Assembly: GCF_001070715.1 (NCBI RefSeq)
Contig: NZ_JVRR01000050.1
Span: 1 to 64,000 of the forward strand
Length of the DNA: 64,000 bases
Reading direction: 5' to 3'
Origin: Streptococcus pseudopneumoniae
GTDB taxonomy: Bacteria; Bacillota; Bacilli; Lactobacillales; Streptococcaceae
Part shown: positions 56,407-64,000 of the stretch, one piece after another
Numbering within the stretch: position 1 is the first letter of the stretch
Layout of the letters: every line of letters begins with the position of its first letter
The notes under the pieces: model-generated
What the model was told of the DNA's origin: nothing
Seen by the model: the letters and a program-made list of their open reading frames with translations, nothing else
The model's database searches: none
Made by a program: the position numbers and the translations under genes

Positions 56407-56421
56407 TGAACATCTTGTTCA
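56407..56421. promoter_or_regulatory. SczA operator at the czcD promoter
   Basis: TGAACA-TCT-TGTTCA, a perfect palindrome, 30 bp before the czcD ATG-proximal -10 (TATTAT). A related TTCAG-TT-CTGAA lies at 56476-56487 near sczA. Confidence 0.85.
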
Positions 56422-56508
56422 TTATCATTATCCACTAAAACTCAAAGAAAGGATAGAAGCAAAAGGTCAGCTTTATTCAGTTCTGAACAATTTGCCCCAA
56501 GTGTCCAT

Positions 56509-57045
56509 ATGACTAACATTGACCGCCGTATCAGTAAAACAAAAAAAGCCATCTATCAAGCTTTTCTACAACTTTTGAATGCTAAGGGCTACGAGACCAC
56601 TACTGTTCAGGATATCATTGATCTTGCAGATGTGGGACGCTCCACCTTTTACTGTCACTATGAGAGTAAGGAGCTGCTTCTGGACGAGCTCTGCCGCTAC
56701 CTCTTCCATCACCTCTTTGAAAGAGAAAAATCCATTTCAACTAAGGTTTATCTCGCCCATCTCTTTCTTCATTTTCAGAAAAACCAAGACCATATCACCA
56801 GTCTGCTATTCTCCAAAAATGACTACTTCCTTCGCCAACTTCATAAAGAACTGGAGCACCATGTCTATCCCATGTTGGCTGATGAGTTGAAAGAATCTCA
56901 CCCAAGTCTGCCTGTTTCTTATCTCCAACACTTGGTCGTGACCAACTTTATCGAAACCTTGACCTGGTGGCTCAAAAAAGGGCAAGACTTCACAAATCAG
57001 GAAGTTGTCCAGTTTTATCTAGACCTTCTCATTTCTAAAGACTAA
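56509..57045 (+). CDS. sczA: TetR family zinc-responsive regulator
   Basis: A 178-aa TetR-type protein with HTH VQDIIDLADVGRSTFYCHYESKELL and several His/Cys (CHYE, CRYLFHHLF, HFQ, LEHHVYP) that can form a metal site. SczA activates czcD when zinc is in excess. Weak SD. Divergent to czcD with the operators between. Confidence 0.9.
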   Translation: MTNIDRRISKTKKAIYQAFLQLLNAKGYETTTVQDIIDLADVGRSTFYCHYESKELLLDELCRYLFHHLFEREKSISTKVYLAHLFLHFQKNQDHITSLLFSKNDYFLRQLHKELEHHVYPMLADELKESHPSLPVSYLQHLVVTNFIETLTWWLKKGQDFTNQEVVQFYLDLLISKD

Positions 57046-57058
57046 ATACAGACTAGAG

Positions 57059-57133
57059 CTCAGTTGCCTTATGCCCAGGCTACTGAGTTTTTATCTTTTC
57101 GACAATAAAAGAGGAACTACTGCTCCTCTTTTT
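57059..57133. terminator. Tandem terminators between sczA and pnuC
   Basis: CTCAGT-GCCT/AGGC-ACTGAG with T5 (57059-57092) serves sczA. AAAGAGGA/TCCTCTTT (57109-57131) is bidirectional. Confidence 0.8.
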
Positions 57134-57197
57134 CATCATATCCAATCCTTGATTATCAACTCTATCTGTTTTATCCCAAAACTTAAAACATCTTTTC

Positions 57198-58004
57198 CTA
57201 GTTAGGTAAATCAGTATTCTGCTTGGCTGCCTTACTCCACTGGTACCATCCAACTAGACTGTTAATGAGATAAATTAGATATTTCCCTTGAATTTGCAGG
57301 CTTTCTCCCCACCAGAGATAGATAGAAAAGACATTGGTAGCTGCCCAGAATATCCATTGTTCACGGTAAACAGCTGTCATGAGTATTTGCCCTACCCCAT
57401 TGGTCGCATCTGTGATTGAATCACGATAGGGACGATTGGCACCAATAGACTGATAAATAAAACCAAAGGCCAACCACCAAAGAACACTAATGGAAAGATA
57501 CTTGGTCCAACCCTTGCCATCCAGCTTACGTGCAACAAACTCCTGCTTTTCTTTCTTAAACTGGGCTTGATAAATCCAAACCAAGAGACCAATTGGCTGC
57601 ATAATTGTAAAATAGAGAGTTGTTAAAACCTCACCATAGAAGCCTTTCTGTAGTGCCAAAATAAGGTAAATAACAGAGTTAATCAAGCCAAAAAGATAAT
57701 TACTTGCTCGACCTTCCGATACAGAGATAACGCAAATAATCCCTGTCAAGCTACAAATCATCCCAATCCAGTCAACAATACGGTGTTCATAAATCAATTC
57801 CAGCCAGAGAGGAAAACTTCCTAAAACCAGCAAATACAGCCACTGGGCAAAGCTACGATTGGCAAAGAGGTCATTCCAAATAGCCTTCATAGTTCCTGAA
57901 AATCCTAAATCAGTCATAGCCGCAACCATACGACGGTAACCACCTGACATTTCACCTAGAGTTGTTTTGATATTTTCAATTTTCTTTTGCAAATAAGTAT
58001 GCAT
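57198..58004 (-). CDS. pnuC: Nicotinamide riboside transporter
   Basis: A 268-aa PnuC-family membrane protein with about seven helices; WxxWW-like CLTG and NYLFGLINSVIYLILALQ, and Trp-rich QWLYLLV and TNVFSIYLWWG motifs. Imports nicotinamide riboside or related NAD precursors. Of two adjacent ATGs the second suits the SD AAAGGAG. It lies behind an NAD+-II riboswitch. Confidence 0.9.
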   Translation of the reverse strand: MHTYLQKKIENIKTTLGEMSGGYRRMVAAMTDLGFSGTMKAIWNDLFANRSFAQWLYLLVLGSFPLWLELIYEHRIVDWIGMICSLTGIICVISVSEGRASNYLFGLINSVIYLILALQKGFYGEVLTTLYFTIMQPIGLLVWIYQAQFKKEKQEFVARKLDGKGWTKYLSISVLWWLAFGFIYQSIGANRPYRDSITDATNGVGQILMTAVYREQWIFWAATNVFSIYLWWGESLQIQGKYLIYLINSLVGWYQWSKAAKQNTDLPN

Positions 58005-58007
58005 CAT

Positions 58008-58065
58008 TTCTCCTTTTGTTTTTAAAGAGCCGTGTCTGGATAGACTTTCGGACGCAACGCTCTAT
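58008..58065 (-). ncRNA. NAD+-II (pnuC motif) riboswitch
   Basis: Minus strand: AGAGC (58063) and GCTCT (58030-58026) enclose GTTGCGTCCGAAAGTC... CAGACACG, followed by TTAAAAACAAAAGGAG, which includes the RBS. The text and position match the streptococcal pnuC motif as I recall it. NAD+ would stabilise a fold that hides the RBS. Confidence 0.75.
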
Positions 58066-58150
58066 TAGATAATGAACTGTCTATACACAAGATTTCTAAC
58101 CTTAGTCGACATGAGTTGAAAATCCTTATTTGTTAAGTAGTTCACAACAC

Positions 58151-58178
58151 ATTATACACCTATTTTATGAATAGCCAA
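58151..58178 (-). promoter_or_regulatory. pnuC promoter
   Basis: Minus strand TTGGCT (58178-58173), 16 nt, TATAAT (58156-58151), about 80 nt upstream of the riboswitch. Confidence 0.7.
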
Positions 58179-58262
58179 GTGTATTTACAGATAAATTTTA
58201 GAAATTCCTGAAAATTTTCTCTTTCTTTCCATTTTAAGTGACATTCAATAACCCTAAAATCA

Positions 58263-58293
58263 AAAAAGCCCAGACGACATTGTCTGAGCTTTC
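58263..58293 (-). terminator. Terminator after proWX
   Basis: AAAGC-CC-AGAC with GTCT-GAGC-TTT; the minus strand continues into TTTTTT. Confidence 0.8.
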
Positions 58294-58335
58294 TTCTATA
58301 TAATCGTTTAACCAAGTTGAGTTTAGCTTTTCAAG

Positions 58336-60577
<2,242 letters not shown>

Positions 60578-60591
60578 TCTGTATCCTCAAT

Positions 60592-60785
60592 TTAAAACTT
60601 CCCTCGATTGGTCAAGTCTTCTACCTTAGGTATGACTTCCTTATTATCCCAATGCTCCACAATTTTCCCGTTTTCTAGACGGAAGATATCATACTGGGCA
60701 TAAGCAAGGCCATCAATCTGAGTCTGACCATAGCTAACCATATAATTTCCTTGTCCTAAGAGTTGGAAAACGAAGTCAAAAGTGG
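60592..60785 (-). pseudogene. C-terminal remnant of a SnoaL-like protein
   Basis: The minus frame reads VKATFDFVFQLLGQGNYMVS, then AQYDIFRLENGKIVEHWDN, and ends DLTNRGKF before TAA (60594-60592). This is the final third of a SnoaL/NTF2-like protein. A stop precedes it and no start or N-terminal part is found, so it is a truncated relic between the MarR gene and proV. Confidence 0.8.
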
Positions 60786-60817
60786 CCTTTACTTATAAAC
60801 AGCTAATTTGATCTATT

Positions 60818-61261
60818 TTAATCCTCTTTTGCCTTCTCTTTCAGATTCGCCAAAATTCTTTCTTGAAAGGCTTCAAACTGACTAATTTCTTCCTCTGAAA
60901 ATCCTTTGTAAAAGATCGTATCCAATTTCTGACTGACACGATGCCCCACTTCTTTCTGAGACTGCCCCAGCTCTGTTAAAACCAAATACTTTTTACGCTT
61001 ATCTTCTCCACATGGACTAATAGTTACAAGATTTTGTTCCTCTAGTTTTTTAATCATCGTCGTCAGTGTATTATTAGCAAGCCCCGTCGCAAGCGCAATA
61101 TCTGTCGCAGTTGCGCAGCCAGTTTCACTATTCCATAAAACCGCTAAAATCTTCCCCTGTTCACTCCGATAAAGAGCTTCAGAATCTTGATTCAGTAACT
61201 TTTGAAAAATCCTCCCATTCAACAAACGAATATGATGGGCTACCAAATGACTATCTTTCAT
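60818..61261 (-). CDS. MarR family transcriptional regulator
   Basis: A 147-aa MarR protein: ATDIALATGLANNTLTTMIKKLEEQNLV recognition region and wing CGEDKRKKYLVLTELG. Cys residues in CATATD and SPCGEDKRK might sense oxidants. SD GGAGG. Palindromic sites flank its promoter; the likely target gene downstream is now the SnoaL-like remnant. Confidence 0.87.
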   Translation of the reverse strand: MKDSHLVAHHIRLLNGRIFQKLLNQDSEALYRSEQGKILAVLWNSETGCATATDIALATGLANNTLTTMIKKLEEQNLVTISPCGEDKRKKYLVLTELGQSQKEVGHRVSQKLDTIFYKGFSEEEISQFEAFQERILANLKEKAKED

Positions 61262-61276
61262 GACACCTCCAATTTA

Positions 61277-61348
61277 TTTCGATATCGAAACGAATAAAAT
61301 AATTGTAACACTCATTATTCCAGCTGTCAACTATTTCGATTTAGAAAT
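61277..61348 (-). promoter_or_regulatory. marR promoter with two operators
   Basis: Minus strand TTGACA (61330-61325), 17 nt, TACAAT (61307-61302). TTTCGATATCGAAA, a perfect 14-bp palindrome (61277-61290), lies after the start site and ATTTCGATTTAGAAAT (61333-61348) upstream of the -35. Confidence 0.85.
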
Positions 61349-61404
61349 AATTTTTCCAAGTAAAAAATCTCCTACCCAAGATAGAAGATTTTAATCTTAT
61401 AAAC

Positions 61405-62598
61405 TTAATCCGTCATGTCCGATACCAAGGTTCGATGCTCCAATGGAACACTGCACATAACTAGCAAGAAAATGAAACCTGACTGAATCCAGAAGAGGGC
61501 CAAGTCAAAGATTCCATGCACAGCAACCACTGTAAGGAAAGACAGATAAAGACCGATAATCGGACGTTTCCCCGACTCCTGACTCATATCCATCATCAAG
61601 CGAACAGGAGCAACAGAAGACAAAACTAATAAAATAGTCCCCACAATTCCGTAACTCAGAATCGTATCGATATATAGACTGTGAGCATGTTCATGATAAG
61701 GAGCATTTATTCTAGGATAAGAGTGCATATAGGTCAATGGCCCCTCACCCCAAAAAGGATTTTGCTTAAACAAGGCCATCCCAGCATCCCAGATAGAAAT
61801 GCGTTCTTCCATAGAAGAGTCTAAAGTCCCCATCCGAACTCCCAAATCACTGGAAAAGAGGAAACTCAAGCCAATCGCAAAGACCCCAATACTCAGCCAA
61901 AAGGCCTTCCAGTTCTTAATGGTCGTAAAAAGATAAATAATGGCTCCAGCGATAATAGCAGGAAAGGCAGTTCGATTTTGCGTAAAGTTCAAACCAAAGA
62001 GATTCACAAAGCCTGCAATCACACAGAATACCTTCAACCAATTCAACTTGGTCGTTGTAAACAGATAGAAGGCAATCATGATACAAAAACAACAAATAAT
62101 TCCATAGTAATTAGGATTAAAGAAGGTCACTTCTGCCCGGTTTTGATGCCATACCTGCATATTGGGTGAAAGAAAAGCATAGTTGAATTTCTTCACAATT
62201 TGGAAATGCTCTAAACTCGCAAAAGCAGCTGACAAGACGCTACCAAACAAGACGAGCTGCAAAATCAATCGAAAAAATTTATGTGATAAAATCGACTGAT
62301 AGTACAAAAAGAAAACAGTAAATAGAAACATTCCTACTGAAGCTACAAGACCCATCCAATTTTGTGCAAAAATGGATATTACAGTACTATAGCCAAGAAA
62401 AAGAAGCAGCATCGGATGCTCCCCCATTTTCTGAAGAATACTTTTCATGTCTCCTGTAAAAATCAAACTAATAATATATAAACAGAATACAACTACAAAA
62501 AGATAAAAGGGTAAAAAGATACTCAGGATAATTCCCAATAAAATCAGCTCTTTACTAGACAACCCTTTCAGCTTTTCAATAAAGCCTATTGATTTCAA
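61405..62598 (-). CDS. tacL: Lipoteichoic acid ligase (O-antigen ligase family)
   Basis: A 397-aa membrane protein with about 10-12 helices and the Wzy_C/O-antigen-ligase pattern in a large external loop (WGEGPLTYMHSYPRINAPYHEHAHSLYIDTI, with His-rich NxxH-type motif). Next to gtfA it matches pneumococcal TacL (RafX), which attaches teichoic acid chains to the glycolipid anchor. The start is TTG with AAAGGA 6 nt upstream. Confidence 0.78.
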   Translation of the reverse strand: MKSIGFIEKLKGLSSKELILLGIILSIFLPFYLFVVVFCLYIISLIFTGDMKSILQKMGEHPMLLLFLGYSTVISIFAQNWMGLVASVGMFLFTVFFLYYQSILSHKFFRLILQLVLFGSVLSAAFASLEHFQIVKKFNYAFLSPNMQVWHQNRAEVTFFNPNYYGIICCFCIMIAFYLFTTTKLNWLKVFCVIAGFVNLFGLNFTQNRTAFPAIIAGAIIYLFTTIKNWKAFWLSIGVFAIGLSFLFSSDLGVRMGTLDSSMEERISIWDAGMALFKQNPFWGEGPLTYMHSYPRINAPYHEHAHSLYIDTILSYGIVGTILLVLSSVAPVRLMMDMSQESGKRPIIGLYLSFLTVVAVHGIFDLALFWIQSGFIFLLVMCSVPLEHRTLVSDMTD

Positions 62599-62685
62599 AA
62601 CGAATCCTTTCTTTCCAAATCAATTGATTCAGATAATAGTAAGCTATCCTATATTGTACCACTTTTTTAGCAATTTGAAAACAAA

Positions 62686-62698
62686 GGAAACGTTTACT
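62686..62698 (-). promoter_or_regulatory. cre-like site upstream of tacL
   Basis: AGTAAACGTTTCC on the minus strand resembles cre and lies about 30 bp upstream of an extended -10 (TGGTACAAT) before tacL, after the gtfA stop. Confidence 0.45.
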
Positions 62699-62734
62699 AA
62701 AATAAAAACCTATTTTATCAACCATATCAAGGCT

Positions 62735-64000
62735 TCAAAATGTTACTTCAATTCCGTTTTCCATTACCCGATAAGTCTGATTTTGCAAATCAATTTCTGC
62801 TACTGCTGTTACGGACTTATCTTTATTTTGACGTTTGATTACAATGCTGTGGGCTGTTGGTGTTTCAACGTCAATAGTTCCTTCTAAATCAAATGCTACT
62901 GATCGATTACGGAAAGAAAATAGATTGAGAAGCGCCTTCACCACAGGACGTTGGACTTCTTCTGCTATTTCCTCATTGCTATAGTAATGACGATTAATAT
63001 TTCGACCTTCTTTGGTTTCTTCTAATAATTTCAAGTCATTCTTGCCTGCTAATAGACCAACATAGTAAACTTGAGGAATACCTGGGGCAAAAGCTTGAAT
63101 TAGACGAGCGAGAAAATACTTGACATCATCATCTCCAAGCGCAGAATAATAGGTTGAATTGATTTGGTAGATATCTAAATTGTTATACTCTGCACTGGAG
63201 TACTTACGTTTGACATTAGCTCCAACCTTATAGAGTTCATTTGAAGCATAGTCAATCTCCTCATCGGTCAGGATATCCTTGACATCTACTACTCCAATCC
63301 CATCATGGGTATCTAGCGTCGTAAATTGCTTCATCGGGCTCATCTTTAACCACTTAGCCAAACGCTCTGTTCTGGAACTGTAAAGAGTATAAAGTGTCAC
63401 CATTGGAAGAGCAAAATCATAAACATAGTAATCGTGATCCGCTATTTTAAACTGAATCGAATAATGTTCATGAATCTCAGGTAAGAGCTCTGTCCCATAC
63501 TCAGCAGCGATATCTCGAACTTTGTCCAATAAATCCCAAATATCTGGTTCTACAAAGAAATCATTGGTATCCAATTTCTTCACTGCATAAGCAAAGGCAT
63601 CTAGACGGATCAAATCACACCCATTACTTGCCAAGTGCTGAATGGTCTTACGGATAAATTCCATCGTTACTTCTTTTGTAACATCAAGATCAATCTGCTC
63701 CTCACCAAAGGTATTCCACAAATGTTCTACTGAACCATCTGCAAAAACAATCTCTTGCTTTGGTGCACGATCCTTACGCTTGTAAATTAAATCTACATCA
63801 GACTGTGTCGGACGGTTTTCTGGCCAAAACTTATCCCAGTTTAAAAAGAGATCTTTAAATTCACTGGCTTCATGTTTTTCTTGATAGTCTTTATAATACT
63901 TGGATTGACGAGAAATATGATTAATCATAAAGTCAAACATAAGATAATATTTCTCACCTAAACGCTTAACATCCTCCCAATCACCAAAAGCTGAGTCCAC
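62735..64000 (-). CDS. gtfA: Sucrose phosphorylase (5' end outside window)
   Basis: The last 421 aa of a GH13 sucrose phosphorylase. Nucleophile in [10 protein letters not shown], acid/base Glu in LLPEIHEHY, and [10 protein letters not shown] are all present. It converts sucrose and phosphate to glucose-1-phosphate and fructose. The N-terminal about 60 residues lie beyond the window. With susH it gives the strain two routes for cytosolic sucrose. Confidence 0.92.
   Translation of the reverse strand: MDSAFGDWEDVKRLGEKYYLMFDFMINHISRQSKYYKDYQEKHEASEFKDLFLNWDKFWPENRPTQSDVDLIYKRKDRAPKQEIVFADGSVEHLWNTFGEEQIDLDVTKEVTMEFIRKTIQHLASNGCDLIRLDAFAYAVKKLDTNDFFVEPDIWDLLDKVRDIAAEYGTELLPEIHEHYSIQFKIADHDYYVYDFALPMVTLYTLYSSRTERLAKWLKMSPMKQFTTLDTHDGIGVVDVKDILTDEEIDYASNELYKVGANVKRKYSSAEYNNLDIYQINSTYYSALGDDDVKYFLARLIQAFAPGIPQVYYVGLLAGKNDLKLLEETKEGRNINRHYYSNEEIAEEVQRPVVKALLNLFSFRNRSVAFDLEGTIDVETPTAHSIVIKRQNKDKSVTAVAEIDLQNQTYRVMENGIEVTF

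Noticed and set aside
61978-62887. Plus-strand ORFs across tacL and gtfA end
   Set aside because: No SD, no recognisable domains, antisense to confident genes.

Overview
The window is a chromosomal segment of a Streptococcus mitis-group organism (S. mitis, S. oralis, S. pneumoniae or a close relative). Evidence: low-GC streptococcal codon use and Shine-Dalgarno signals, two pneumococcal-type BOX repeats, a ComX cin-box (TACGAATA) in front of the prepilin peptidase gene, and gene order matching the pneumococcal trx / que / rarA / sus / trp / exoA / xpt-pbuX / galKT-galR / czcD-sczA / pnuC / proWX-proV neighbourhood. The exact species cannot be fixed from the window. No rRNA, CRISPR array, complete prophage or insertion sequence was seen.

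Layout. 0-3.3 kb: a decayed radical-SAM RiPP locus on the minus strand (31-aa precursor, internal terminator, 56-aa protein, broken rSAM/SPASM maturase, ABC transporter). 3.3-5.7 kb: lrgAB holin-like pair, then a MarR-DUF4649-thioredoxin group with two matching MarR operators. 5.75-8.2 kb: queCDEF under a preQ1-I riboswitch. 8.2-12 kb: BOX element, aquaporin, acetoin reductase, an HxlR pair and an NTF2-like gene. 12-19 kb: pepF-rsmE-prmA, Nudix/M50/DUF3013 and rarA. 19.1-19.4 kb: 6S RNA and tRNA-Lys. 19.6-22.9 kb: Rrf2 regulator with a three-gene redox/hydrolase operon. 22.9-28.9 kb: the sus sucrose import and hydrolysis locus. 29-30.2 kb: acetyltransferase and late-competence prepilin peptidase. 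30.2-38.6 kb: trpEGDCFBA preceded by a second trpB paralog, with two tandem Trp-specific T-boxes. 38.6-40.5 kb: aminotransferase and initiating sugar transferase of the teichoic-acid AATGal pathway. 40.7-44.2 kb: a heterodimeric ABC exporter. 44.4-47.4 kb: DUF421/DUF3290 pair and an inserted SdpI-SdpR-CPBP immunity-like operon. 47.6-51.5 kb: exoA, a VOC protein, a purine riboswitch with xpt-pbuX, and a thioesterase. 51.6-57 kb: galKT/galR and czcD/sczA. 57.2-61.3 kb: pnuC with an NAD+-II riboswitch, proV-proWX, a SnoaL-like remnant and a MarR gene. 61.4-64 kb: tacL and a partial gtfA.

Much of the window is metabolic housekeeping under visible local control: RNA switches for preQ1, tryptophan (twice), guanine/xanthine and NAD+; catabolite-type operators at sus and gal; metal control at czcD; and palindromic autoregulatory operators at the MarR, Rrf2, HxlR and SdpR genes. 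The strongest candidates for something new are three. First, the RiPP locus, whose maturase is closed by an extra TA unit in a TA tract plus a nonsense codon. Second, the tandem T-box architecture around a duplicated trpB. Third, the roughly 2-kb immunity operon whose insertion duplicated a 31-bp shared promoter segment, leaving each neighbour with a promoter.
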